From: Hippopus hippopus
Lineage: Eukaryota > Mollusca > Bivalvia > Cardiida > Cardiidae
Direction of reading: 5' to 3'
Assembly (NCBI GenBank): GCA_946811185.2
Contig: OX328097.1
Coordinates: forward strand, 29,659,627 to 29,723,626
Length of the DNA: 64,000 nucleotides
The notes beneath the pieces were generated by a model that worked only from the letters and a program-made list of their open reading frames with translations, was not told where the DNA came from and ran no database searches. The position numbers and the translations under genes are program-made. Shown here piece by piece: positions 47,175 through 58,732 of this stretch (positions within the stretch are counted from its first letter, which is position 1; each line of letters begins with the position of its first letter).

Positions 47175-47390
47175 CTCGTAAATCTCTGAATAAAATGAAA
47201 TTTCTCAGCCAATACTAAAATACAAAATATCACAATTTCAAAGTTCTTTTCGCAAGGGAAAATCTTACGGTATCGGACTGTGTAGATCTAAGATCAGACT
47301 GCACATTCTGTGCAGTCTGATCTTAATCCACACAGTCCGAAAAAGGTTATATAGTTCACGCTTGGCAGCAAAAGGGTTCAGAAATTTACT
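47175..47390. repeat. MITE family C copy
   Basis: CGGACTGTGTAGATCTAAGA / TCTTAATCCACACAGTCCGA hairpin. Confidence 0.7.
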
Positions 47391-47610
47391 GATTATAAAA
47401 CCAGATTTTTCTTGCCAACATAATTATCAAAGCCCTGTCGACGTCTCCTTCGTCTTCGTCAGCATCGTCATGCAAAAACTTGCACATTTTCTCATATATG
47501 TATCTGTAATTCGTGAAGATATTTACATGAACTTTAAACTTTGGCTAATTGTACACTATTTCATGGCAATCTCAAACATGACAGGCCAGCAAAGTTTGAA
47601 ATATTTTTGA

Positions 47611-47866
47611 CTGAATTATGCCCCTTTTACGACTTACATTTTTCCTGAAAAAGGTCTTTCAGCCGAGCGTAATTTTTGGCACAGTTATGGCCCTTTTTTC
47701 AACTTGAAATTTTCACTGAAAAAGTAACTTACATTTGACACAGTTATGCCCCATGTTACGACTAAGATTTATCACTGAAAAAATTCTGTTGCCGGGCGTA
47801 ATATTTGACACAGTTATGTCCCCTTTTTCGAACTGGAATTATCGCTGAAAAAGTTCTGAAGCCAAG
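47611..47866. repeat. Imperfect tandem repeat, about 65-bp unit, four copies
   Basis: Each unit has GACACAGTTATGxCCCxTTTT followed by ACTxxxATTTxTCxCTGAAAAAG and a CCGxGCGTAAT-like link. Confidence 0.7.
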
Positions 47867-47952
47867 CCTTGGCTCTTACTTGCGATTCCCTTGTTCTGAT
47901 CTATGACATCATTCCTTTTGCGATGAGACTCTCTGTTACTTTATTAGTTGTT

Positions 47953-48090
47953 CGGTCAGGTTGCAGGGGACTTGGAAACTTGTTCACGGCTGTGGTGAAT
48001 CATGTCGCCCCGAGCCGAAGGTCGGGTGACGACATTATTCGCCACGGCCACAGCCGTGAACAAGTTTCCAAGTCCCGTGCCATCTGACCG
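47953..48090. repeat. Foldback palindrome
   Basis: The arms GGACTTGGAAACTTGTTCAC-GGCTGTGG and its exact complement (about 28 bp) lie within a longer imperfect inverted repeat CGGTCAG...CTGACCG. Confidence 0.8.
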
Positions 48091-49349
48091 TGCAACGAAT
48101 TTATTATACTGCAAAGTTTTACCATTCCAACGTGTGTTAAGCGAATTTTTCCCTGTTTTATTTCCCTGTCTCAAAAATTGAGTACGCTGACGAAATATAA
48201 ATAAACCTTCTGAGTGCCCCAATTCAATGAAAACTGACGTCACTGAGAACTGACGTCACTGAAACCTGGGTAAAACGTGCAGTTTGTTGCATAATCTAGA
48301 TGTCACTGCGATAGACATTCGTCGTATTTTTATTTAAACATGGATTTAAACAACTTCCAGGTAAGTAACTATGAATTTTAATGATTTGTTGGCAAAAGTT
48401 GGCAAAAGTAAACGACCGTTAGTCGCCTAAAACGACCATCAGGTTACCCTTTTAACGTTATGCACAATGTATGAGTTTCGACACTTCACAATTTGCTTAC
48501 CAGACGAAGGATGGCTCGTTTTTAAACCCCCCCCCCCCCATTTGTTTTAGAATGACATCAAACGATAATACATTTGAAGTTCTATATTCATTTATTTTCA
48601 AAAATAATCCATTCTTTCCATTTTAATGACAATCATCAAGGGAAACTAGTAATAATATGGGGCAGGCTACTCAGTATGTTTGTCTTGTGGGCGGCTCGTA
48701 TCGATAGCACTCGCCACAACTCGGCCGATTCCGTACCTACATCTAACCTCGTCCGTATAACGGTCGTTTCCATTTGAACTGCCAATCACGGGATCTTATA
48801 CATGGCGGCGCCACTGTAAGTCGTTTAGCAACGTCATAAACAACCTCGATGAAGTTATTAACATCTGTCGGTGAAAACTTCAATCGGAATTGATAAACCA
48901 CGTTAAAAAACGAATATACGAACTGTTTGTCAACTGAAATATAGTTAGAAAGATTTCGATAGAAATTTGAGACTCAAGTTTTCTTTTTTTAGAGGAGCCT
49001 TACAATTTTCAGAACGGTAAACCGGCGTATTTCCGATGAAATGTACCGTTTAGGTGCATGTCAATCCACCAGATACAGCCGAGGGATTTGATGGCTCCCA
49101 TCACCCGAGGTATGCCGGATGGTATCGATAGATCGACGCCGCCATTTTGGATGTTGTTTTGAAAGCGTAGTTATGTATACGGGGCTCCCGAAAGGGAAAC
49201 TGCTTTTACGGGGGTTTTGCCAGTGTACACGATATATATGTTCGGGGCAAATTATCCAATCATATCACGAGAAATTTCTTTGCAGTATAATAATATTAAC
49301 TGTTTCCGGTAGAAGAATCCTTCGGTCGACCTTAAGGAGTAACGCTCTA
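48091..49349. other. Possible promoter-like region; tiny candidate exon
   Basis: Relatively CpG-rich at about 48660-49200. ATGGATTTAAACAACTTCCA-G|GTAAGT at 48340-48360 could be a seven-codon first exon on the plus strand, but no downstream exon is identified. A C-run lies at 48526-48539. Confidence 0.25.
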
Positions 49350-49580
49350 TCGTTAACTCTTTATCAACGGCAAAATTTTAGACCCGGCAAAATTGAAAGA
49401 AATTAGCAGACAACAAATTAGAAGTGCCCCAAGTGATTGGTTTGGTCTCTGGAAGGGTAGAAAAACATTGTGGGAACGGAAGAAAATGCTGGTTTCCAGC
49501 ATTTTCTCCTTTTCCACAATGTTTTCTAATGGCTTAGACTCATTTAAAGTCGAGTTTTTGTATGTGTGTGTAAAGGATGA
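49350..49580. repeat. MITE family A copy
   Basis: GTTAACTCTTTATCAACGGC start, hairpin at about 49465-49525. Confidence 0.7.
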
Positions 49581-50021
49581 AACTCGCTCGGATGACTACT
49601 TCCATTAGATTTCATATTGCTGTATTACAGTTGCTTTCTTATTGCCTTGTATGCTCAGTGCACTTGTACGTATGCTCAAATGAAATAAAATTGCCAATCA
49701 TTCGGTGTCGTCCTCCGTCGCTTAGTCGTTACTTATGTCATGCGATGTATTTGTCATCCAGAGGTTGTGGGTTTGACTTTCGATCACAATAATGGATTCA
49801 TTGGCACTTGGGTAACATAAAGTCTGACAAATTATGGCACAAGCTGGATTTATTTTATATTCTATAACTTGACCCTGCCAATAACAATCTTACCTAAACT
49901 TTTCATTTCTTTTTTTAAGATATACTTTTTCGAAACGCGCTTATCGTTAAAAAATCAATTTATATACATTTTTGGATCTGGGATACTTGCGGTTATATCA
50001 TATTACATTTTTATTTTTTAA

Positions 50022-50210
50022 GCTTTTACCAGACAGAGGTCACCAATACCAAACATGGCAGGAAAAGGACAAAATCGTGATAGCCAGCATTTGCTCCTTT
50101 TCCAACAATGTTTTCTACCTCTCTATCGACACGTCCTATTTTTTGAGACCCACTTAATTTGTCCCCTGAAAATGCTCTCAAGTTTGACGCTTTGTCGACT
50201 AGGAAATAGT
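50022..50210. repeat. MITE family A copy, diverged
   Basis: AGCTTTTACCAGACAGAGGT start; CCAGCATTTGCTCCTTTTCC arm. Confidence 0.6.
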
Positions 50211-50249
50211 GTACTTTCGGTCCTTTAAGACCTTGCATGAAGTATTTAT

Positions 50250-50440
50250 GCCATGCTCTGTGAAAAACTTCTGGTTCGAAACTTTTTGCCCCTGGTAAAC
50301 TTTCGGCAAGTCAAAGGACCATTGTACCACATGATCCAGGCTGTTGTTAGATAGAAGGGATTTTATGGATCCATAATTATATGATGACTTGCTTGGAATA
50401 ATTCTTCATGGAGTTGCATTAAACCCCCCTTTGCATGGGT
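50250..50440. repeat. MITE family B copy, centre deleted
   Basis: GCCATGCTCTGTGAAAAACT start; TTGCATTAAACCCCCCTTTG right end; GC palindrome lost. Confidence 0.6.
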
Positions 50441-50871
50441 GTCTGAAGTCTAGATCTATTTTTGGAGCCAGTTTCACTATTATAAAGTTCATTGTTTGGC
50501 GTCCTTGGAGCCGAGATACTTCAGCTTGTCCATGCCTTGTAAGTTACTGGTATCCGAATGACCTACCATTTTACACATCATCCAGTCGCCGAGAGACTGC
50601 GGTAGGAGACAATATATCCTGGTCAAAACCTGGAACGGAAGTAAGGAAAGAGCATGTTTCGAGCCAGCGGCCATATTCACCAACCATTCTTAATCGCCTT
50701 CTTAGTCTAATTATAGACTGAGAAAGAAATGCAATATTTGATCGGCTAAATCATTTTTTAGCTAGCCAGAAATTTCTTTACCTCCCTATTTAGAAAGTCT
50801 CGAGAATTGAACTAAAAAGGTTACGAAGAGTGGTAGGTGATTAAGGGCCCAGGTTCTCCAAAGGTTCTAGG

Positions 50872-51095
50872 GGGCCTCCATGGCTTAGTGGTGAAGGAGG
50901 AGGATTCGAAATCAGGAGACCTTGAGTTCGACCCTCACTCGAAGTGTTGAATCTTTGGAGTGTCCCTTGGCAAGACACTCCAGAGCCCTGCCTAGTAGGC
51001 TATTGATGAAACCCATGACATACATGAATATGTGAGCTACCCCTGTGACATGATTGAAATGTTCAAAGCAACGTAAAACAACTGACTTAGTCAAT
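50872..51095 (+). repeat. SINE, second family, near full length
   Basis: The tRNA-like head CTCCATGGCTTAGTGGTGAA and box B GAGTTCGACCCTC are followed by GTGTCCCTTGGCAAGACACT and GACATACATGAATATGTGAG. Confidence 0.75.
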
Positions 51096-51350
51096 GAATC
51101 TCCAACGATTCTTATTGTCATTCTTATTCTAAAGCCCAAGGTCAGCTATCCGATTGGCCGAGACTGTCTTCGCCAATAACATGATTAGTCACTGGATTTG
51201 GAATGTCGGTTTTTAAATTCTTAGTATCATTGTTATTTTAGAGCCCAAGACCAGCTATAGATCTGATTGGTCAAGACTAAGTTACCATGACATGATGTTT
51301 TAAGAATCGGGTTTAAATTGTGTTTTCAAAAGGCGTTTTCCTCCCCGTCG

Positions 51351-51560
51351 TTAATTCTTAGGCTGCTAAGTGCGACTAACTGACTTCTGGCGGACAGTGT
51401 CGATCAAGATCAGACTGCACAGAAAGTACAGTCTGATCATTGATCTACACTGTCCGATAAGGACATATTTTCCCCTAAAATACCTTTGAAATAGCAAAAT
51501 TTGGGTGTTTTACTATGGCTTAAAAGTTTCGTTTAACTCATTTAGAAGGATAAGGGTTAA
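51351..51560. repeat. MITE family C copy, full length
   Basis: TTAATTCTTAGGCTGCTAAG to AAGGATAAGGGTTAA; hairpin GATCAAGATCAGACTGCACA / CAGTCTGATCATTGATC. Confidence 0.8.
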
Positions 51561-51637
51561 AACATGGGATTGTGTGATAAAGGGTTGATTCTTTAAGTGC
51601 TAGATGTATAAACTGGACTTTTTTGGGCGACTGAAAA

Positions 51638-51955
51638 GACTAGCCCGCTTTGCTCTGTTGGTAGAGCGTGGGAATCTTAAACATGATGTTTCTGGTCACT
51701 TGAAGGTGTGGATTCGATTCCCACGGCTGGTCAACCAAAATTACCAATAGTCTTTTGGATGAGCGTTAAACCGAGGTCCCCTGCGACGGTGATATACACA
51801 GAGCACGTTAAAGAATTAGGCGTAACCTAGGATGGGTTTTGTCCTGTATCTGCACTATCCTCCGTAACAAAACTAAAAGCCTTAAGGGGGCATCGCCCAT
51901 ATGGGAAACCGGTGGCGAGGATAAATAAACGCAGAAATCAATCAATCAACGACTG
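51638..51955 (+). repeat. tRNA-derived SINE, first family, full length
   Basis: Box A GCTCTGTTGGTAGAGCG and box B GGATTCGATTCCC are clear. The body includes CCTAGGATGGGTTTTGTCCT and the tail ATCAATCAATCAA. Confidence 0.85.
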
Positions 51956-52085
51956 AAAATACAATCCACTGAAACTCAGAAAGAACAAACGGACGATAAA
52001 GATCCAAGATCAACTGAATGTTTTGTGCAGTCTGATCTTGATCTATACCGTCCGCAAAAGCCCCTATTTCCGCATATGTAGATGA
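51956..52085. repeat. MITE family C copy (subfamily b)
   Basis: ACAATCCACTGAAACTCAG left word and a hairpin CCAAGATCAACTG / CAGTCTGATCTTGATC. Confidence 0.65.
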
Positions 52086-52257
52086 ATGAAAAGATTAAAA
52101 TATGGATAATCGAGACGAACCAAGGTTTTAGGAATGGTTACATGACAGTGAAAACGGGAAGGAGAAAGGAGAATTTTTTTCTTCTTTCTGCTTTTGTCAC
52201 AATGTTTTAAAAATCTTGATTGCCGAGAGAAAATAAAGATTTTACCAGATTCTCATT

Positions 52258-52660
52258 TACCAAGCTGCTCATAAGCCTCTGTCCTTTGGCAAGAAATTGC
52301 AGAACCCTACTGAACTACAGGTAAAACCCAGAAAACGCATAAATAAATGAACTGTAGACGTAATGTAACTCACATATTAGTGAAAGCAGCGTTTTATACC
52401 TTAAAAGAGCATCTCTCTTAACCCCATCATCCTTTATCACAAATGCAATATATTTTTGATGTTATTGACGCCTTTTTCAACATTATTTCAGTTATATAGC
52501 GGCGGCCAGCATACCATGCTTTCCTGAAATTTCTTTTACCAGGAATTCGCTCAATAATCTTCCAATACCTTAGGCTGCTTTCCTACATGAGCATCGTCGA
52601 AAAAATGATAAGCCATAAGAAAGTAATGATTCCTGTCACAATGACTATTTTCAAGAGTAA
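52258..52660. repeat. SINE fragments, second and third families
   Basis: 52258-52400 carries TCCTTTGGCAAGAAATTGCA and GTAAAACCCA. 52460-52660 is a minus-strand piece with TTTTTCAACATTATTTCAGT and CCATGCTTTCCTG. Confidence 0.55.
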
Positions 52661-52683
52661 AATATGTAAAACCAAATACTCAC

Positions 52684-52923
52684 GATAAAGATGTCTATAA
52701 AGTAAGGACCACCATGTACAAGGTTACGGTATTTGGGATTCGAACTAAGCAGCCCGTCTTCAATAGCATTGAGCACAGGATCTATGCTAGTGCATTTAAA
52801 AACTCTCTGGGCATCTAACTGGTTTTCGATGAACGATCTTGTATAGTTTTTCCCGTACACTTTCTTTACTTCTTCGCTACTGTTTTCCCACGTTTCTTCA
52901 GCGTCAGCAAATAGATGTTTAAG
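52684..52923 (-). CDS. SDR exon 5
   Basis: Acceptor TTTACAG|CTTAAAC, donor TTTATC|GTGAGT. 80 codons, phase 0 at both ends. It contains EETWENSSEEVKKVYGKNY and NPKYRNLVHGGPYF. Confidence 0.88.
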
Positions 52924-55511
52924 CTGTAAATTTAAAATTCAAGGCTCAAGGTCCGAGAGAAAAAGTTGAACTTTGATTATGATTTTCACTTGGTAGTATT
53001 ACTCGCCCTTTATAACCCTTCTCATTTCATACTTGGACTGTGAATGTTCTTGTTTGCAGAGAGAAGACCGATATACGCGAGCGTCACGCTTGGAACAGGG
53101 GTTTAATGGATCTCAGTGATGCATTACAGCATCCAAGTCATCACATAGTTACGGATCCATAGAATCCATTTCGTCTGACAACCGACTGAATCATGTGGTA
53201 GAATGGTCCGTAGACATGCAGAAAATATACATAAAGGAAGAATTTTCCACCCATGTCAGCCTGACATGAATCTATACCTCAAAAGATGCATCAAACTCCC
53301 TTTTCACAGAGAATGACCCAAGATTTTTGTTCGCATGTTGTTAACCCTTTGCCACAAAATCCCGAGTTTAAACGTCCCTGAGGAAGAAGGCTTTTAAGAA
53401 CATTGTGGGAAATGGAGAAAATGCTGGTCACCAGCATTTCCTCCTTTTCCCACAATGTTTTCTACCCTTTCTCAGACAACTTTTTCTTCACTTGCTTTCA
53501 ATTTGGACAACTCCCAAATATCGTCGTTTGGTGAAGGGTTAAACACCGTTTTCGAACCATTTCGAGTTTTCAGATATATATGAGCCATGCTCTGACAAAA
53601 GGAGGATTAATGCATCTCCGTGTTCCATGGTACCATGCAAGCCATCACATACTTATAGATCCATAATATCCACTTTTTTTAACAACCAACTTAATCAAGA
53701 GATAGACTGGTCCTTGAGCATACAGAAAATTGACCAATAGCGAAAAGTTTCGGCCCAGGTCAGCCTGCGCGGACTGCGCAGGGTGACCTGGGTCGATACT
53801 TTTCGCAGATGCATTAAGCCCCCTTTTCACAGAGTATGTTTAATCTTTGTTGTTCAGCAATAATTGTTGGCAATACCACAGTGTAAATAATTGTAATTAG
53901 AATGACACATCAATTTCAATTTCGATAAAATATCACGTGACCTAAAAGAAAAGCATCAATGACGGGGGAAAGAATGACCGTACGTACATTTTGATTTTAA
54001 GCACTTTCATGATAATTTACGCCTTTACGGTCTATAGTTTCCCAAAAGCAGAATAATAAGCACAATGTAAGTTTGGTTAGTCTTTTGCATATTTTTTCAG
54101 TTCTATAACTGCTGCCAGTGAATCTATCCGTGCATTCCCATATTTCTTTATCAAGGGTTCTTTCGTTATCTTTCCGGGTTACTGTGTGGCTTATCGGCGA
54201 AATTTGTACGACTCGTAACCTAGTGACCCCGGGTTCGAGCCTCATTGGGAGCACTAGGGCTTTTTTTGGGGTGTCCTTGGGCAAGATACTTCGGAGCCCT
54301 AGCCTTGTACTGGTGAAACCCATGACATACATGTATAAGCGAGATGTCGCCCCGATATGACTAAAATAAAGTTGAAAGCCGCGTGAAACGCCATTCAGTC
54401 AATCATATGTTATCTCTCCTGAGGTAGACAGTTTAAATGTGGCTACCTAGTATGATAACCCTTCTCCTACTATCAAAGCTGAATGATACCTTCAAGTCGA
54501 AAGTAAAAACCCAAATATTGATACTTCAAAGTTATGTTTGGCGGAGAAATATTTCCTTATCGGACATTGTAGATCGAAGATCAGACTGCACGTTCTGTGC
54601 AGTCTGATCTTCGATCTACACTGTCTACAAGAGGTCTTTGAGTCGCGCTTATCAGCCTAAGGGTAAATAAAAACATTGATACTTACATTTTCGCCGTCTG
54701 CAATATAAGTATTCCCCCCCTCCTCCCCCCCCCCCCCCCACGAAAGCCCCGGGCTGTATTATAAACATTTAATATCAAATGTTACTCTGCACCAACTGAC
54801 AAAATTTTAGGCTGACCCAAATTGACAGCATTTGTCGACAATAAATCAAAATATTGCTTAAATGATAAAAAATTCTCTTTAAATAAATAGAAGACATTGT
54901 GGAAAAGGGAGAAAATGCTGGTTACCTGCACGTTCTCATTTTCCCACAATGTTTTCAAAGGTCCTTTTTCTTCGAGTCGCTGTACCATGGAATTATTCGC
55001 TAAAAGTTTATTGCGAACATTTGAGTCACGCTCTGTGAAAAGGGATATGCAAAAAGTATCGACCAGGTCAGCCTGCGCAGTCCGCGCAGGCTGACCTGGG
55101 CTGAAACTTTTTGCTATTGGTCAATTTTCTGCATGTCCAAGGACCAGTTTACCCTATGATTCAATCGGTTGTTAGACAAAACGGACATTACGGCTCCATA
55201 AGTATGCGATGGCTTGCCTGGTATGATGGATTACGGAGATACATTAAGCCCCCTTTTGCAAGAGCATGGCTTATTTATACTTACATTTTCGCCGTCTGCA
55301 ATATTCGTATTACCTCCAAAAGCCCCGGGCTGTATGATAGATACTTTAACACCGAACTTAACCATTTCCATTCTCAAACAATCGGTGATCGCCTCCAATG
55401 CTACCTTTGATCCGCCATAACTTGAGAAACACGGCGATCTGAGTAGACCAGCCATACTTGATACGACTACAATCCGACCTTGAATAAAAGAAAGTACTAA
55501 AAATATTTGTC

Positions 55512-55545
<34 letters not shown>

Positions 55546-58500
55546 GCAGATAGACAGACAAGAAAGAGGGAGGGAGCGAGGGAGGATTTAGGTATGGTTT
55601 AGACTATCAAAATACATTTTGTGTATCATTATTTGTCTTCATTCATCTTTTTTTTTAAACCTCATCAAAATCAAAATTTATTCAAGAGTATTTCAAATTG
55701 AAAAATTGAAGTGGGGTAAGGGTTATGGTGTTCCTCAAATACGAGGGCGAAATTGAAAACAAAAAGTTGAGTAAAGTGTGAATACTGTTACCTTTAGAAT
55801 TGCGAATAAGTGGCACGAAAGCCTTTGTTAATCGTACCATACCAAAGACGTTCACTCCAAATACACGTTGGAACGTTTCTACTGACGTCAGCTCAAAATC
55901 ACCCACACCGTAAACACCAGCATTGTTGACCAAACCCCATAGTTCTTGAAATAAAAAACATAACCGGCCATTTTTGTCATCATTGTGTTCAACAACGCGT
56001 TTACAACATTGTTTCTTATCTATATCACGGCGGTCAGAGCACAGATCCATGCGTTCCCGGTGTTTATCAGTGTTTCTCTCAACACTCTTTTAGGACACTC
56101 GCTGTTTTTCTATATGAACATCGTCGAAAGATGTCCAGCACTTTGAGAGACAAGATTCCCGCTGCAATGGCAATCATTTGTCCTCGAAAGGAGCTTGGCC
56201 GAGCTGGAGTTAGAGCTCGTACATTTCAAGCACTTTATCGACTGAGTCACTAGGCTCGACCCGAAATGGAGAGAATGCGTCTGTCGCCATCTTAAGCAGG
56301 CTTAATACTACGGAAGAGCACTCCAGAAATGGAGTTTCGTACAAACGTACATAAAATCCTATTATTAAAAGTGTCAGTGATAAAGCTGCTCCAGTTACAT
56401 TTAAATTAAAGAAAATTCACAGTTCTAAAATAGACACATTAGACACGATCCATACATAACACGAAGTAGGCTCTCAAATAATTGGTATACAGAACAATTT
56501 GAGAGAGAGAGAGAGAGAGAGAGTGCAGCTACTGCTACTACTTCTACTGATTACAATTACATAATGACCCTGAGCAGAAAGTTTTTTTGAAAACATTGTT
56601 GGAAAAGGAGAAAATGCTGGTTACCAGTATTTTCTCCTTTTTCCACAACGTTTTCTACCCCTCCCAAAACAAATTCAATTTTTGAGTCATGTTTATTTTT
56701 TCGTCTGCAATTGCTTTCAATATGGACTAGTCGAAAATTTTGTCGTCTGGTAAAGAGTATGCCAAACGACAACATGTACCAAACTTACGTGTATCATTTA
56801 GGTTTTCCCGCACGAATTGTTCTGCTGTCCTCACAGATTCGTCTTTGGTGACATCTAGCGGTACCACAAATAAGTTTTCCGGGCATTTCTGCTTTAACCT
56901 ATCAGCCCCTTCCCCGCCAGGAAATAAACACCCAGCAAACACCCGGAACCCTTTCCCATACAGTCGGAGGGCCAATGCGTGCCCAAAACCTGTTTCGAAA
57001 TTAATCGCCAGTTTATGTCTAGGGAAAAGTATGTACATGTAATTCCTTCTTTTTCACTAACAAACTCTTTTCCAAACGAAAAAAATAGACTTGTCTAAAT
57101 TCGAAGGATTTGCGGACGACAGACCAGATGTTCCAAAAATCAGAAGACTTGTCTCTAACGGGAAGAAAACATTGCAGGTAAAGGAGAAAATGCTGGTTAC
57201 CAGCATTTTCTCCTTTTCCCACGATATTTCAAAAGCTTTCTTCTCAATGATCGTTAATACACGTGATTATTTGACAAAGAGTTAATCTTTTTTTCTAAGA
57301 AAAATACTGTGTAACGTTAGCAGACGAATTCGTAAACACTATTGTAAAAATAGACGATTAGTTTGATTGGAAGTTTCAAATTAACGACTAAAGTAATCAA
57401 ACTACGTAAAATTTCCTCTCTAACTATGGTAGAGCCGCAGCATTTTTATTTTTTTTCCAGGTGATTTTTTTTTAAGTATCTTGTAAGCTCATATTGTGAG
57501 CCGAATTCAATTTTTGGTTAAAAATGATTTGGATTTGGACTTGTCCACCATTTTGTCGTTGTGGTAAAGAGTTATTGTGTCTATCGAAAGGACTGACTGC
57601 TGCAGACAAATGGGGGCGGGGGGCGGGGAATCTAGCGCTAGAATGAAGTGCCAATGCGGACAATGTGAACTGCTGCTGTTGCTGGAATCTTTCCAAGCGA
57701 AGTAAGTAACGAAAATTTGTATGGTAAAAATAGCCTAAGACATGCTATTGCTAATTTTGCTGCAAATTAAAACGTCAAATGATTTCCTGCTCATCCATAT
57801 TCATGTATAAAACACGATGATTTTTTTGTCCTTTTCGTAGTATATGGCACTGCATAAAACTGATGAATGTGATATGACTAAAATGTTGTTGGGCTCTGCT
57901 CTGTGAAAAGTGGGTTTAATGCGTTTGCAAAAAGTATCGACCCATGTCAGACTGCGCAGTCTGACATGGATCGAAACTTTTTCCTCTTTATCAATTTTCT
58001 GCATGTCCAAGGACCATTCTACCTCATAATTTACTCGATTATTTGATAAAATGGTTGTCAATTATGCAATGATCCACACAGTGATGCATTAAACCCCTTT
58101 TGCCAAAGCGTGGCTCTATTGAAATGACGTCATAGAATTTACGGAAACAATTTTGGCTGCACCGGAACTCAAGCTCACACTCTTCTAATACAAGCATACA
58201 ATCCCTGTTTCATATCACCGAGCAATCGGGGTCCATATTTACTAACCATTCTTAATTTCATTCCAAGTCTAATTTTAGATTTGCAAAGTAACACAACTTC
58301 TGGTTGGCTAAACCATTTGGTTTAGCCAATCAGAAGTTGTGTTACTTCCAAATTTAGAAAATTCTTGAGAGAGGGACTAGGAATCTTCTGAAAATTGGTT
58401 AATTATACCCCGGGACTCGACTGGCCGACTTTTAGCTCCTTAGACTTATGTTTTACCTGTATCGCATCCAGATATAAAGACAGATTTGCCGTCAGTGGGT

Positions 58501-58655
58501 ATGGTTGTTTTCTGGTACCTCCTTATGGCTAACAACGATAAGTACATCAGCAGCAGGGCGACCAGATAAACCGTCACTCCGGCTTGGTACACCAGCAGTG
58601 GCAATGTAAGAAACGATAGCAGGAACAGCGTCTCGTAAAACCGCACTGGTAGCAT
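52684..58655 (-). CDS. Short-chain dehydrogenase/reductase, SDR9C/BDH/RDH-like (last exon missing)
   Basis: NAD(P)-dependent oxidoreductase of the family containing 3-hydroxybutyrate, retinol and 17-beta-hydroxysteroid dehydrogenases; the substrate is not determinable here. Five exons (58457-58655, 56789-56989, 55792-55944, 55285-55478, 52684-52923) join in phase to 329 codons. The first exon encodes two hydrophobic segments (membrane anchor) and the start of the cofactor motif, which exon 2 completes as TGxGxA-type (GFGHALALRLYGKGF). Exon 3 has NNAGV, and exon 4 has the active-site Ser (VVVSSMAG) and YGGSK (Tyr...Lys). Exon 5 has the C-terminal IDPVLNAIEDGLLS region and ends in a splice donor, so at least one more exon is needed; none was recognised downstream. 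Confidence 0.9.
53088..53325. repeat. MITE family B copy, centre shortened
   Basis: CGCTTGGAACAGGGGTTTAA, then GATCCATAGAATCCATTTCG; palindrome reduced to GTCAGCCTGACAT. Confidence 0.65.
53341..53541. repeat. MITE family A copy
   Basis: TTAACCCTTTGCCACAAAAT to GTCGTTTGGTGAAGGGTTAA; good hairpin. Confidence 0.8.
53577..53840. repeat. MITE family B copy, full length
   Basis: ATGAGCCATGCTCTGACAAA to CCTTTTCACAGAGTATG; palindrome CAGCCTGCGCGGACTGCGCA. Confidence 0.8.
54190..54408 (+). repeat. SINE, second family
   Basis: Box-B-like GGGTTCGAGCCTC, then GGTGTCCTTGGGCAAGATAC and a tail CGCGTGAAACGCCATTCAGT. Confidence 0.75.
54455..54666. repeat. MITE family C copy
   Basis: CGGACATTGTAGATCGAAGA / TCTTCGATCTACACTGTC hairpin. 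Confidence 0.75.
54674..54779 (-). pseudogene. Duplicated remnant of SDR exon 4 end
   Basis: ACTTACATTTTCGCCGTCTG-CAATATAAGTATT and AAAGCCCCGGGCTGTATTAT match the 3' end of exon 4 (55281-55350), including the splice donor. The two parts are split by a roughly 30-base C-rich expansion (54714-54740). Confidence 0.8.
54780..55010. repeat. MITE family A copy
   Basis: GTTACTCTGCACCAACTGAC start; hairpin at about 54893-54955. Confidence 0.7.
55021..55273. repeat. MITE family B copy
   Basis: TGAGTCACGCTCTGTGAAAA to GCAAGAGCATGGCTTAT, ending just beyond the exon 4 splice donor of the SDR gene. Palindrome CAGCCTGCGCAGTCCGCGCA. Confidence 0.8.
55285..55478 (-). CDS. SDR exon 4
   Basis: Acceptor ATTCAAG|GTCGG, donor GAAAAT|GTAAGT. 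It encodes GRIVVVSSMAG, the YGGSK active site and KVSIIQPGAFGGNT. Entry phase 1, exit phase 0. Confidence 0.93.
55511..55580. repeat. GA / GACA microsatellite
   Basis: AGAGAGAGAGAGA then (CAGA)n; purine-rich through 55580, inside SDR intron 3. Confidence 0.85.
55792..55944 (-). CDS. SDR exon 3
   Basis: Acceptor TTTCAAG|AACTATGG, donor TCTAAAG|GTAAC. It encodes LWGLVNNAGVYGVGDFEL and VFGVNVFGMVRLTKAFVPLI, the NNAG and catalytic-Asn region of SDRs. Confidence 0.93.
56020..56270 (-). repeat. SINE, third family
   Basis: Minus-strand tRNA-like head at about 56210-56270 (box B complement near GAGTTAGAGCTCGTA), with a body containing CATCGTCGAAAGATG. It matches 62834-63140. Confidence 0.6.
56500..56523. 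repeat. (GA)n microsatellite
   Basis: TGAGAGAGAGAGAGAGAGAG run inside SDR intron 2. Confidence 0.85.
56561..56760. repeat. MITE family A copy
   Basis: Hairpin GTTGGAAAAGGAGAAAATGC; right end GTCGTCTGGTAAAGAGTA, adjacent to SDR exon 2's donor side. Confidence 0.7.
56789..56989 (-). CDS. SDR exon 2
   Basis: Acceptor CGAAACAG|GTTTTGG, donor ATACAC|GTAAGT. It encodes GFGHALALRLYGKGFRVFAG and PENLFVVPLDVTKDESV, i.e. the Rossmann beta1-alpha1 to the Asp-Val-Thr strand. Confidence 0.93.
57057..57285. repeat. MITE family A copy
   Basis: CTAACAAACTCTTTTCCAAA start; hairpin at about 57165-57225; GACAAAGAGTTAA end. Confidence 0.7.
57890..58115. repeat. MITE family B copy
   Basis: GGCTCTGCTCTGTGAAAAGT to TTTGCCAAAGCGTGGCTCT. 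The palindrome is shortened to GTCAGACTGCGCAGTCTGAC. Confidence 0.75.
58457..58655 (-). CDS. SDR exon 1
   Basis: Starts at ATG 58655 and ends GATACAG|GTAAAA. 66 codons plus one base. Two hydrophobic stretches precede RRYQKTTIPTDGKSVFISGC. Confidence 0.88.
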
Positions 58656-58732
58656 CTTTTGTTGTTATGTTTTTTGAATTATTGTCTGAAATATGTGTTA
58701 GGCTATTTACCTGTTATCACACTATCCTGTCT

